Shown here: piece after piece, positions 10,724 to 20,980 of the stretch | How the letters are laid out: each line of letters opens with the position of its first letter | How positions within the stretch are numbered: the first letter of the stretch is position 1 | NCBI GenBank assembly: GCA_016800925.1 | Contig: JABCPU010000457.1 | Coordinates: 1-51,618, forward strand | From: Suillus spraguei | Lineage: Eukaryota > Basidiomycota > Agaricomycetes > Boletales > Suillaceae | Reading direction: 5' to 3' | DNA length: 51,618 bases | Position numbers and translations under genes: made by a program | Notes under the pieces: model-generated | What the model was told of the DNA's origin: nothing | Seen by the model: the letters and a program-made list of their open reading frames with translations, nothing else | Databases searched by the model: none

Positions 10724-13433
10724 ATGGCAGTGAAACTTTCCTCTAAAAAGGCGCCCCAAAAGGCACTATTGAAGGCTCAGGATGACTTATGTGCCCAGAT
10801 GGTATCAACCGCTGGTCGCACTGCAAGTGGTCGTCACCGCCAGCCCACTGAAAAAGAGACTTATCGAAGTATGTAATATTCCGGTGTTGCTTGGCATGTC
10901 TTTGACTGACTTCTACCTATCAGTTTTGAAATCTCAGTGAGGTGATGAGCGCCAAAAAGCCTTGCAAGTGAAGGTTGGAAAATGTAACTTAAAAGCACTG
11001 CGCACTACATACAGGACCAATCCAGAGGTATTTGACAATGAGCCCACTGAGCTGCTGAGTGATATTGACAGGGATGAAGACAACATGGTCAGTGTCACAT
11101 TTTTCCTTGTGCTCCATTGCTCACTACAATGTATTTATTTACTGATCGGTGTGTACCTGCCAAGCCACATGTGCCACAGATACTTGCTTTCAGTGCAAGC
11201 AAGATGCTTCCTCCAGTATTGGCTTGAAAGACAAAATGTAAGCAAGTTCAGTTCGTCATGTCTTATACTAACTAAGGTTTCATCAGATTCTCCTGTATTG
11301 ACTCAAAAGACAAAAGGTAGGCAATCTGGACTGGTCGTGTCTTATACTGACCGACTTTCATCAGCTTCTGGGCCTGTGGCGACTGCTGGTGATGCCAGCA
11401 GTGAAGATAGCGATAGTAGTGACAGCATCCATGACTGTATCAATGAACAACCTCACAGCAAACTATTTCTCAGTGACAACGACTCCATTGACAATGAAGA
11501 TGTCTGTCATATACCATACTTCTAATCCCAGATCCGACCATATCCGATCAGATCCGATCAATTCCATTTCCGTCCAGTCCACATATCCTGTCCAGATCAC
11601 CCATCCGAATGTGCTCACTTCTCGCACCTTAACTCCCTTGTGTATATCTGCGTCTATCTCCTTTCGTCATTCCTCCTGTTTCCAGTATTCCGGCTGTGTA
11701 TATTTCCATCCTGTGTCACTGATCTGTTACCTGTGTTCATTTCCGATTCATGCTTACTGATCCGCTGTGCATTAACTAATAGACTTCCATTACACTTTGT
11801 ACATAGCCCTCAGTCCCAGACTTGTTGATTATCCATATTAGATACTTACAGTATATAAACCACTTGTAGATCTCCGTAGAACCTTAGTTCGAATATCATC
11901 TTAGATTCTGCTCATTCTGCTTCCTCCAGACTTGAGTCACTTTCTGCTCTAAGTCATCTTCCGAGACTTGGGATTGATTCCTATAGTCTATATCTCCGAC
12001 TCTATCTCCAGATAGTCTATCTCTGTTAGTTTCTAGTTAGGAACTCGTTCCAAAGCTAGTCTTAATCTTCGTTCTATTCCTATGTTCCGGATAACCTTCA
12101 GACGCATCATATCCGATACCTTCGGACATCCGGATCCATCATGCAACTCCTTTCGGATCTTTGGACGTACAACTTCTCCCTGAAATAAGGGGCATTACTC
12201 GGGAAAGGGGCACAGTGCACAAACTGAGGCCAAAGCCCTTTGGATCTCTCTACCTTTGAGTACAGTCTTAACAACGTCAATGACAGTTCACAACATTTTG
12301 ACAGGGTCAGTCACTGGCCAGAGGTCTCTGAAGACATCAAGGTGAATATCAAAGGTTTAAATGGAAGACGCCAGCGATTAAAGGCGGCAGATTTTGATCA
12401 TGTCACCAAGGATGTGCTCACCACTGCGACGTCCATTTACCGCTGTCTTGTGGTCACTCAGGCTCCTTTTCCCGAGATGCTTTTGGTTGAAACCAAGTTA
12501 GCAAAATGTGCTTGGAATGAGGCAGCTGATATTACTGGACTTTCTGTCCAACTTACACCTTCATTGGTGAAAATGGTAAGCACTCTGTCACGTTCTCGTC
12601 CTGACCTGTTTGACATTTTGTGATGGTGCAGATGGCGAGGCACACATCCCATGTGTGTGGGGAGCTCAAAACAAAGATGTGTTGTCTCACAGCCTCTTTT
12701 TTTGGCTTCCGGGCGAGCCGTTCGATGGCGGCTGTTAAGGCAAACCGTGACTTGGCTGAGTCATTGAAGGAAGGGATGTCATTTGTTTTTCAGGTATGTC
12801 ATCTTGACCATTATTAGGCAATGTCTGACCATGTGAGTGAAAGGATTGGGAGATGAAAACTGGCATCTACAAAATGGAATTGATCCAAAAAGCCATTAAT
12901 GATATGTGGTTTGCAAACCGCAATGATGAAGGTATACTCTATGCTAAATACTTCGATCCTTTACCTTTGGAAATGATTGCATTGGTACTCACGGAGGTGA
13001 GTACTTTGGAGGTGTCTGATCATTAACTCAGCAGCTAAAGTCTGACAGATGGAGTGTTGTATCGACGAGTGGATCACTGGAGTAAGGGAAGAGATTAAAT
13101 TCTCCTTGGTGTCTTATGCTCCAGTCTACTTTGCACATCTCGACTCCTTGCAGCGGTTTGGGGAGCGCACTGCTTCTTACAAACTACTGGACAAAATTTG
13201 TGATAATTTGCTTGAGGTGGCTCGGTGCATGTCTGGCGACTTGCATTGATTGTTACCCTTAACTAACTTTGACAATAAGGTTGCATGCTGGTGGTATAAA
13301 CCCATTCAAGACTGCAGTATCTGCTGACGCCCTTGCCAATGATGTATTTGATGATGCGATGCAAGAGTATGAGGTTGAAATGCAAGTGGCACAAGATGGG
13401 TATCCAGAAGGGGTAGATGCCGGTGATGCTTGA
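10724..13433 (+). pseudogene. DUF6532-domain protein gene, interrupted by a solo LTR
   Basis: The start at 10724 reads MAVKLSSKKAPQKALLKAQD; the first intron begins at 10869. The second exon has an in-frame TGA at about 10939, where Trp is expected (ILKS-Q-stop-GDERQKALQ). An acidic Ser/Asp-rich linker follows (11390-11500). A solo LTR then splits the frame, which resumes with SSQHFDRVSHWPEVSED and the conserved DUF6532 body: TTATSIYRCLVVTQAPFPE, LAKCAWNEAADITG, FFGFRASRSMAA (12690-12730), KAINDMWFANRNDEG (12890), and ITGVREEIKFSLVSYAPVYF (13070). Introns lie near 12580-12630, 12793-12850 and 12997-13045. The last exon ends QDGYPEGVDAGDA. Function of the family is unknown; many copies occur in Agaricomycetes. 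Assignment from memory of the family pattern. Confidence 0.7.
11505..12273 (+). mobile_element. Solo LTR (family L1, diverged short copy 3), 769 bp
   Basis: It begins TGTCATATACCATAC like the L1 LTR at 27092 and shares the TATATAAACC box (about 11851) and a tail with aggggca, then ctcggg, then aaggggcacag and ctgaggccaa. It ends CTTAACA. The flanks ATGTC (11500-11504) and ACGTC (12274-12278) match at 4 of 5 bases. Removing the element plus one duplication (774 bp) keeps the DUF6532 frame (NEDV joined to NDSSQHF). It is half the length of the other two copies and lacks their minisatellites. Confidence 0.8.
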
Positions 13434-13549
13434 TGCTTCAGGGGGCCCTAGTTCTTATGAGTGTTGGAGGTGTGGTTGTATGGTTGCCACTCTGAATACA
13501 TTCGATTTCATTGATGTGTGGTCCCGACATGTTTGATATGGCGAGAGCT

Positions 13550-13800
13550 ACGGTAGCTTCATGTAGATATCTGCTGCTACTACATTGAATCCCATGGTAC
13601 TATATAGCATGTGTAGTGGTCTGTAGCTCTGTAGCCGGGTACTATGTAGCATGTGTAGTGGTCTGTAGCTCTGTAGCCGTTTGCTACAAGATGCTACTGT
13701 AGTGCCATACACCTAACCGTGTGGCTATATAGCAGGGTATAGTAGGGACTTGACACATTGGGCTACAGGTACTATACTGACTATATAGCACCCTGTAGAC
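13550..13800. repeat. Subterminal-repeat DNA, possible right end of the large DNA transposon
   Basis: A 44-bp unit (tactatatagcatgtgtag, then tggtctgtagctctgtagcc) is directly duplicated at about 13599 and 13639. Many GCTATATAGC-like motifs follow, ending ctatatagcaccctgtagac then aagggtatttt. It resembles 2505-2668. From 13800 to 13950 there is also a short tandem duplication built on ttctaaacagcc, ccgagtcggt and aatttcgtgcc. Confidence 0.45.
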
Positions 13801-13949
13801 AAGGGTATTTTGACTGATGTCGGGGTTTAGAATACGGTGTTCTAAACAGCCTCCGAGTCGGTAGGAATTTCGTGCCAATATGTAATTTCGCGGCACATTC
13901 TAAACAGCCCCGAGTCGGTGACTATTCGAATTTCGTGCCGCGGCACATG

Positions 13950-14276
13950 TCAACAAAATGGTTTGGATCTGGGTTGCCTTTGCATGCTTTAGTGGGTGAC
14001 TTTCCGTATGCGTGCTCAATTCTTGTGAAGGTGGGTCAAGTTCAACCGTACCTTGGGCATCTGCAAAACCACTGAAATGAACGCTTAACTTGCGCGTGTT
14101 ACGGACACTTACAAGTGCTTACAACTTCACTGGCAGCGCACTCTGAAGATAACATGGGCTTAATTTGATCTCTAAAATAATATCGACGACATGGTGCAGT
14201 TGAGCCGCAACGAAACAAAAAATACAATTGGTGCAAGTGTGAGCGCAATGCATTGATACATCTGCAGGAGTCTACC
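13950..14276. other. No gene recognised
   Basis: This AT-rich stretch lies between the putative transposon end and the first terminal-inverted-repeat element. A short plus-strand frame at 13872-14075 has no recognisable motif. I see no RNA gene. Confidence 0.5.
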
Positions 14277-15770
14277 GTCCCCTGTTACTCGTCCGAAAAA
14301 TTTCGGTTCCCAGAAGTTGCGTCACTTCAAGGTACGAGCAATCAGCGCTCAAACTGCGTGTATAGCCATTCAACAACCCCCGTCACCCTATGACAGCCGA
14401 ACAACGCATCAAAAATCCTATTGACAATAGGATCTATAAGACCATTCATGCTCTACAGTGCGGGATATGCACTCGAAGCACCCTGCCCACAAAATACCTT
14501 CCACACTGGTCACATCTTTTGAAAAGCCCGTCCCAATCCCAAATACTCACACCAGTCTCACTGGAGAGGTCAGCAAGGAGGCCTGTTTCATATGCTGTGA
14601 GTCTATTCATCACAACCACACCATCCTGTTCTTGTCCAATCGGGAGACGGGTGGACACACGTCAGTGTCCATGGTGACTCGCTGATCCTCGAGTAGTAGT
14701 AGTAGTAGTAGTACCTTGAGCAGATACTTTGTATTAATTAGTTGTATACCAAATTGTATGTATATTGAGCTCCAACTCACGAGTGCGACGCCGATGGACC
14801 AGTCGAATCAGTGGTCGTGGGTTTGCTGAGGTAGTACCAACCAAACCACGGAGTTGCCGAAAATCAGGTCAGACCGAGACATGAGATCCAAGATAGCCAT
14901 TGAAGTAGGGTGCAATGTCATGCGGGTTGGGAGGAAGGCAGCGAAAGGCATTGTAAATTAGGGTCATATCAGGTTGGGGGTTTGCAACTGTAAACATCCC
15001 ATCAGCGCTAACAACAGTATCTAGTAGAAAAAACTTACCCAGTGTTGGAAGTTCTCCGTAGGTAGAAGTGAAAAATGAAGTGTGATAGATGTCTGTGAGA
15101 TCCGCGACTCGCCGCTGATGTCCAGTTCCACTGTCATCCCAGTATCAACATTCAGCACTCTCACTTCAGCACTAACTGCAGGTGCACATGTCGTAGATTA
15201 TCGAGCACGTTCCCCATCTTTTAGTGCCACACTTCCTGCTGCATCTGCAGTATATTTGCATATCTCTCCCACTCGAGATCAACTGAGCACTTTTAGTACG
15301 TTGCACGGAGCTGTAGACTCGGAGTAGTGGAGCATGAATGATACAATGTCCTGCAGGGCAATTTTTTATTAACAATGAGACTACATGTATGATGCGATGA
15401 TGTAAGTATATGATACTAGTCGACGCTCCTTCGTAGGCGGCAGTGTCGTAAAAGTGTTTGCATGGTTGATATCAAATGGGTGGATGAGAAGGCCAGACTG
15501 GTGTGGCGACTTTGTGATACTGTAGATAAGTTAGAAATTGAAAAACGAGGGCATTGCAATGGACATGGAGTTCAGAACATCGAGCAGCAGACGCAGTGTT
15601 GGCCGTGGGGGGAAGACGGCCGCGTCAGCGCAGGAATATCTGTTGTAACAGGCTTTAGTAACGAAGGTGGGCTCCTCGGGGTCCTCCACAGGCTTGAAGG
15701 AGAAATTGCTCGTACCTTGAAGTGACGCAACTTCTGGGAACCGAAATTTTTCGGACGGGTAACAGGGGAC
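14277..15770. mobile_element. Terminal-inverted-repeat element 1, 1494 bp, 64-bp TIRs
   Basis: The left arm (14277-14340) and right arm (15707-15770) are reverse complements at 63 of 64 bases. They start GTCCCCTGTTAC and include a CCGAAAAATTTCGG palindrome. The near-identity shows recent activity. I find no convincing target duplication. There is no transposase, so it is non-autonomous. A (GTA)n microsatellite lies at 14691-14712. The only suggestive coding content is a minus-strand frame at 14446-14658. Confidence 0.88.
14446..14658 (-). CDS. Small ORF with a C2HC zinc-finger-like C-terminus
   Basis: A 70-residue frame inside TIR element 1 ends KRCDQCGRYFVGRVLRVHIP then HCRA, giving C-x2-C-x11-H-x3-C, the spacing of a zinc finger. 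Such fingers are common at the N-terminus of basidiomycete transposon proteins, so this could be the remnant or the first exon of a larger transposon protein. No downstream exon is clear, and the frame could be chance. Confidence 0.3.
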   Translation of the reverse strand: MSTRLPIGQEQDGVVVMNRLTAYETGLLADLSSETGVSIWDWDGLFKRCDQCGRYFVGRVLRVHIPHCRA

Positions 15771-15843
15771 TGGTCACAAACTGTGATTGTACTAACTTAA
15801 AACGGACGTTACCAACACTCACTTGACCTGAGCTAACTAAAAA

Positions 15844-16777
15844 GCATACTATGCCTCACGGTGGAATCGTCACCCCCGAAAGTCGTCACGACCTAAATAT
15901 CTCACTCAATTCTTACCTCTACACACAATTCAGAACTTGAGTCGATGTTTCTATCATGCACCTTTCATTGCGAGGTTGAACGATCAATTTTTATTAAGAA
16001 ACGGTGAAGTTCATTGAAAGCCGTCAAAGTCACGCTGGTGACAGCCAGCCGAGCGCTGCCGTGGCGGAGTTCTAAAAAATACTACCACTGGCTGTTGACT
16101 GGCTGTGACGACTTTTCAGTGAGCTGACACATTCAGGCATGGTTCGCCCAAAAGGCAAATCACGAGAGTCGCGTGATCCCACTTATGAGCAGCGGATCCA
16201 GACTGCCATCCAGGGGATTACAACCAAGGTCTACAAGACCATCAAAGAAGCCGCATTGGCCAATAATGTAAGCTAGTATTTTGCCCTCTCCGAGTCACTG
16301 TTTTAATAACTCTCATGATTTTATCAAACTAGATACCTCGCACAACTTTGGGTGAACGGTACTCAGGGGAACATAAACCACGTCGCGAACATCCTAATGA
16401 TTCTAACATAAATAGTCCTGATCCACGCCATGAAATACCTTACAATCCTCCTGTACATCCAACTCGCAGCAACATACCAGCATCTCAGCAATTTTCCGGA
16501 CATTTTACTTCACACCAGCATCAAGTTCATTTGCCTCATCATGGACCACATAGTTCTCATTCTCATGAAGCATTTCCTGCACCATACAGCCATTATAATT
16601 ACAACCACATCCCCTACAATACTCCACGTCACACCAACCAATCATAATTTTTGACCTGTAACAATTTTTTTTAGGCGTTGCCGAGCGGAATTTGAAAGCG
16701 GCAGCAGTGAACTGCTGTGACAAAAGTGTGACTGACGACTTTCGGGGGTGACGATTCCACCGTGAGGCATAGTATGC
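15844..16777. mobile_element. Terminal-inverted-repeat element 2, 934 bp, 45-bp TIRs
   Basis: The arms at 15844-15888 and 16733-16777 are perfect reverse complements. They begin GCATACTATGCCTCACGG and include TCGTCACCCCCGAAAGTCGT. The outermost CATACTATG is itself almost palindromic, so the exact end and target duplication cannot be fixed. It carries a two-exon gene (16139-16647). Confidence 0.88.
16139..16647 (+). CDS. Psq/CENP-B-type helix-turn-helix protein carried by a TIR element
   Basis: Exon 1 is 16139-16267 and exon 2 is 16333-16647, separated by a 65-bp GT-AG intron. The joined protein starts MVRPKGKSRESRDPTYEQRI and has a helix-turn-helix (QGITTKVYKTIKEAALANN then IPRTTLGERYSG, residues about 20-55), the psq-type DNA-binding module of pogo/Tigger and Fot1 transposases. 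The intron falls between the helices. The remaining 100 residues are rich in His, Pro, Asn and Ser and end at PRHTNQS with no DDE catalytic domain. Length is about 147 residues, against several hundred for a transposase. It may be a DNA-binding accessory protein or a product shortened by internal deletion. The reading frame is open throughout. Confidence 0.65.
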
Positions 16778-16825
16778 ACATGTGCTGTGGGACGATGTGC
16801 TGATAAGGCGGAGGCGGTAGCCCAA

Positions 16826-17326
16826 TGAGCGCAAAAAGTCCGAACACCTCACAATGAAAGGACCCCAGACTCATCTTCGCTTCGTCGTAGCCGCAGTACA
16901 CTGTCGGCCTTCACATATCCTCACTCCCCATTCTTCCGTGACTTTCGCTGTTTTCGTGCTCTTGTCTTGCTCCAGGACTCAAAATGCGCTTTATTCCACG
17001 TTATCGATCACGCGCTCTTGTATACTACGACTATCCATCATATAATTGTATTCATTGATGCTAGGATACTATTACAAATAATACGACATTCTAACAAAAA
17101 TTTAACGGTTAAAAGGAAGCGCCATGTTAAGTAATGAAGGAGAGTTGTTAACCAAGAAAAGACAGCAGTGGGCATGCCAGTGGTTAAGAGTCATTATCGT
17201 ACTGCTCGGTGACGGCTACGAAATTAATTATTAGTGTTTCAACTTGAAGCGAAGATGTTGAACAGAGTCTGGGGTCTTTTCATTGTGAATGATGTGCCTC
17301 AAGGGTGTCCGGACTTTTTTCGCTCA
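16826..17326. mobile_element. Terminal-inverted-repeat element 3, about 501 bp
   Basis: The left arm (16826-16884) and right arm (about 17245-17326) are imperfect inverted repeats. They share TGAGCG, AAAAAGTCCG, ACACC, CACAATGAAA, GACCCCAGACTC and CATCTTCGCTTC, with a 12-20 bp gap between arms. The AAAAAGTCCGGACAC type of end is seen in Tc1/mariner-like elements. No transposase frame fits inside. Confidence 0.7.
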
Positions 17327-17499
17327 AGGTTTGAGATCGTTCGAAGAACTGAGAAAGGTATGAATGACATGCATCAATGTAATTGAAATTGACAATTTTC
17401 CTATTGGCTAAGTCTACATTGTAACTCCAAAGCGCCAGATCGTTATCTATTTACTCGGCGGGTTTGCGAGTACAAGGCTGGCGTCTATAACTCGTAGCC

Positions 17500-17530
17500 G
17501 CAGTATTTAAAATGCGGCGAATACTTATAG
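17500..17530 (+). promoter_or_regulatory. Core promoter of the DUF6535 gene
   Basis: A TATA-like TATTTAAAATG at about 17504 is followed by a pyrimidine-rich stretch (ctctcaactcccttcaccct) about 40 bp later, a usual arrangement for a fungal transcription start, 80-110 bp ahead of the ATG. Confidence 0.5.
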
Positions 17531-17621
17531 CGCTGGAGTTCTGATTCTCTCAACTCCCTTCACCCTCACATTAATACCACATATCCGAGTCAAGCTAGAA
17601 ATTCTACACCGATGAGTAAGA

Positions 17622-20225
17622 ATGCAGGCATCGGAAGTTTCAATGTGTCAGTCCTTATTTTTATGTGGTCGTAGTGGAATTGAATACCTTCATTTTAGTT
17701 CGCTCATGAATCATCTCGGGCAGATCATCGAGGTCCTCGAGACTTCCAGCATTGCCGAGGAAAAAGTAAAGGACCAAGCGTCTAAATTTTGGCTTGCATA
17801 CAAAAAGATATCTGGCGAATATGACGACAATTTGTTAGAGAGGTGTAATAGCGATATGGATACATTAATGCTTTTCGTACGGAAATATATATCATTATCA
17901 TTGTTTTCATTGCCATCTAACACGAACAACCAGGCCGGTCTATTCTCCGCCGTCAATACCGCGTTCATTATCGCAATGCAGCCCAACCCCGCGGATACCA
18001 CCAACGAGCTTTTGGTACAGTTTATGCAGCACTCGTGGAACGCATCTTCTGTCGCGGCCGAGTCGATGGTCCTTCCGGAACCCGTCCCTTCTTTCTCTTC
18101 TTCCAAAATCTGGATGCAGGCGCTTGCATATGCGAGTCTTACCTTCAGTCTGCTTGCTGCCATCGGCGCTGTCTTGGGCAAGCAATGGCTGGGTTACTAC
18201 AAAACCCAGCGTTTTGACAGTGGTCCACTTGGAGACCGGTGCAAGCGCAGGCATCGCAAGTTTAAGGAGCTAGAAAAATGGAAGTTCGAACATGTCCTGC
18301 AGTCATTTCCAGTCCTTATCCAGATCTCTCTCGCGCTGTTTATTTTGTCTTTAGCAGCTTCTACGTGGATACAATATCGGGTCATTTCCTTCGTCATCAT
18401 TGCACTGACTGCTTGCGGCGCCCTCTTCTATGCCTGCTTCTCGGCGATATCTCTGATATACCCTGACAGTCCATTCCAAACGCCGATCTCCTCAGTCATT
18501 AGTCATTTGCGAGATGAGCAAACAAACGTCCAAAGTCATGAAGATTCTATCGCAGACGCCATGTCATGGATCTTGGACACTTCAACAAACCCTGACGTTC
18601 TTAGTTTGGCATTTAACTTGATGGTTACCATGTCCAACCAGCCCGACCACTCCAACCACCCCAGTCAGCCAAAACAGCCTAACCAGTATCTCCTGTCATC
18701 GCCGTTTTTCGACAAAGCGATAAACATGTTCAAGAAATGTTTTGACTCCACGCCATTAGACGAAACCAACGCTATGTTACTTGGGAAAGCGTTTATCCAC
18801 ATCTCCTGCAAGATTGTAGGGGCGACGGAGAAACTTAATGCCAAATTCCCACCGGGGTGGGAGCACTGGTCACGGTGGCGCAAGCTGTGTTTGTCTCAGA
18901 CACTGGAACAGTGCAATATTTCATTCCGCCAAATGAAGGAGAAGGTACCTGCAGATCAACGGGAGCAAGTGGACGCGCGCATTCCTCTGCGCATGGCGCT
19001 GAGTGCTGGGATGGATAAATTTGTTAATCCAGACAACCATCAGGAATATGTAGAATTGGTTTGGCAGGGTCGGATTGGATCGGAATTCAATCTCCCGGAC
19101 GTTGACTGGCTCATGGACTTCGCAAAGCATTTGCTTGACGCCGAAGAGTTTCACGCAGCAGGAGATGCTCTGCTCTTGCTTAGTCACCTCAAAAACGTCA
19201 GTCAAGCATCCATCGTTCCATTTTTGGATAGCAGCCCTCAATCGCCTACATTACGTCATTGTGCTATTCGTGCTGCTTGTCGAGCTATTGACATCAACTC
19301 GTCCCGCGAACCATCTTTCGTAAAGGCTGTCCTGACGGCCATCAGTCCCCCAACCCAGCGCGGACACAACAGCGGCGACTCATTTGCCGCTGCAATTCGC
19401 CTCCTCACACTCACCGATTGGTCCGAACATGATCTCCTGGTCGGCTTCCCGCTCATCGACATTCAGCACCTGATATTCCTCGTGTTGTCGGCACCGTCAT
19501 TTGACAACACTGTGAAATTTGGTCGATACTGCCATGCACTCATTAATTTCATGCATCGAGCTAACAGCCCTGACCACAAACGTGTTGCTGTACACATCGC
19601 TTATCGTATCGGACAAGATCTAGCTAAGATCACTCCCAGCTTGGGTGGTCCACTGACTGAGGTCCCCTCCACACTCTCACCAGCCCTACTCACCTTGGTT
19701 CCAACCGAATTCAATTCCTTCGATTATTTCTCCTATCTCCGTCTCATCTTCACTCTTTCAAGTCGTCCTGACTGGCTCCCTCACTTAGAGGCAGATGGCC
19801 ATATCAAGAGATGCATCAAAATCATACCTCGTTTTCGTGACAAACCTTTTTCTTCCTTCTTTTATCTTGCCGGAATCTTCCTCCGCATCGAAGTCGCTTA
19901 CGGACAGCAGCAATCCGCTCTCCTCATCACGCCGTCACAGTGGTGGGACTTGACGAGGATGGCATGGCATGTCGCCGGCAGATTGGATCATAACAACGGT
20001 TCTGACTCGGATGTTCTGGGTGATTCCGATGGCATTGACATTCTTAAAGATCTTCTCACCACCACGAAGTCTCACATACCACAAAATGCTTCAATAAGCG
20101 ATCTCACATTCCTTCGTGGTGGGCTGGGAAACACGATTAAGAAGTTGGAATTTCAACAATCTCCACCATCCAGTGACATCATCGATACGATCAAAGAATT
20201 GAGAAAATATGAGCCGCCGTCTTAG
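17622..20225 (+). CDS. DUF6535-domain membrane protein
   Basis: A long open frame of 867 codons. Residues about 50-290 hold the DUF6535 region: WLAYKKISGEYDDNLLERCN, AGLFSAVNTAFIIAMQPNPA, and DTTNELL. Hydrophobic segments are at about 168-190, 230-250 and 255-280; the second is followed closely by WIQYRVISF. The C-terminal two thirds are soluble and Leu-rich with no domain I know. The 57 bases at 17877-17933 (GTACGG...ACCAG) look like an intron that happens to keep the frame; splicing would give DTLMLF joined to AGLFSAV, which fits the family better. The start could be this ATG or the one at 17612 in another frame. Such genes are expanded in Agaricomycetes; function is unknown. Confidence 0.88.
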   Translation: MQASEVSMCQSLFLCGRSGIEYLHFSSLMNHLGQIIEVLETSSIAEEKVKDQASKFWLAYKKISGEYDDNLLERCNSDMDTLMLFVRKYISLSLFSLPSNTNNQAGLFSAVNTAFIIAMQPNPADTTNELLVQFMQHSWNASSVAAESMVLPEPVPSFSSSKIWMQALAYASLTFSLLAAIGAVLGKQWLGYYKTQRFDSGPLGDRCKRRHRKFKELEKWKFEHVLQSFPVLIQISLALFILSLAASTWIQYRVISFVIIALTACGALFYACFSAISLIYPDSPFQTPISSVISHLRDEQTNVQSHEDSIADAMSWILDTSTNPDVLSLAFNLMVTMSNQPDHSNHPSQPKQPNQYLLSSPFFDKAINMFKKCFDSTPLDETNAMLLGKAFIHISCKIVGATEKLNAKFPPGWEHWSRWRKLCLSQTLEQCNISFRQMKEKVPADQREQVDARIPLRMALSAGMDKFVNPDNHQEYVELVWQGRIGSEFNLPDVDWLMDFAKHLLDAEEFHAAGDALLLLSHLKNVSQASIVPFLDSSPQSPTLRHCAIRAACRAIDINSSREPSFVKAVLTAISPPTQRGHNSGDSFAAAIRLLTLTDWSEHDLLVGFPLIDIQHLIFLVLSAPSFDNTVKFGRYCHALINFMHRANSPDHKRVAVHIAYRIGQDLAKITPSLGGPLTEVPSTLSPALLTLVPTEFNSFDYFSYLRLIFTLSSRPDWLPHLEADGHIKRCIKIIPRFRDKPFSSFFYLAGIFLRIEVAYGQQQSALLITPSQWWDLTRMAWHVAGRLDHNNGSDSDVLGDSDGIDILKDLLTTTKSHIPQNASISDLTFLRGGLGNTIKKLEFQQSPPSSDIIDTIKELRKYEPPS

Positions 20226-20980
20226 ATTTTCAATGCTGTAGAAACTCATATATTCAAGTATCTCGAGTTACGTTTACACTACGCGAGGCAGTACTGTATT
20301 ACCCAGACTCCATTGTACAAGTTCTTGTGTAGGATGTATCATCAGGAAATCACGAGTTTACTTTCCAACTTTTTTCGCACTTGTGGCATATTAATAATCA
20401 TCGCTATTTGTTCAGACTCGAAAAGTTCGTGCCATTAAATTAAGTAAATGGTATAAAATAAGCAGAAAAGTGGGAAAAAAGTGAAAAGTTAGATATAAGT
20501 GAGCAAACATTTTAAAAGCAAATGATATAGAAAAAGTATGCAAGGTACTAGAAAAGAGGGCCCTATTGGAAAGGTAGGAACCTGGGTGGGAACCAGTGCT
20601 GCGGTACTATCTTGCAATTGGTGGGGAGAAATATATTATAAGTAAAAGGACAGGACCCCGGGTTCTACCGGCTCTTCGACGTATATTTTTAGCAATGTCT
20701 GCAAGTAAACGGGGGTGTCTTCTCCAATTTCATCAACGAATTCGAACAGGCGTACACTGCCAAAAATGTTACCGTATGCAAACTACGGTCTGGGTCTACC
20801 GTAAGTTCTTCACGGCCCGAACCCAAAAATATCCTATAGTTTACCGATAGTCTACCTGTAAAAGGGAAACGGCCGACTAGCTATGCACTGGCCCACGATT
20901 TGGCCATGTTTATTATCTTTTGCGCATCCCATAGTCTCACACTACCAACTACCCACGCACACAATCTTGATAAGTCATCA
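20226..20980. other. Intergenic, possible left end of transposon B
   Basis: The first 350 bp are AT-rich 3' flank. From 20640 on there are recurring motifs such as tctaccgg, tctaccgtaag, gtttaccgatag and tctacctgta, which could be subterminal repeats of the following transposon. I could not find the matching inverted end near 28840-29320. Confidence 0.3.
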
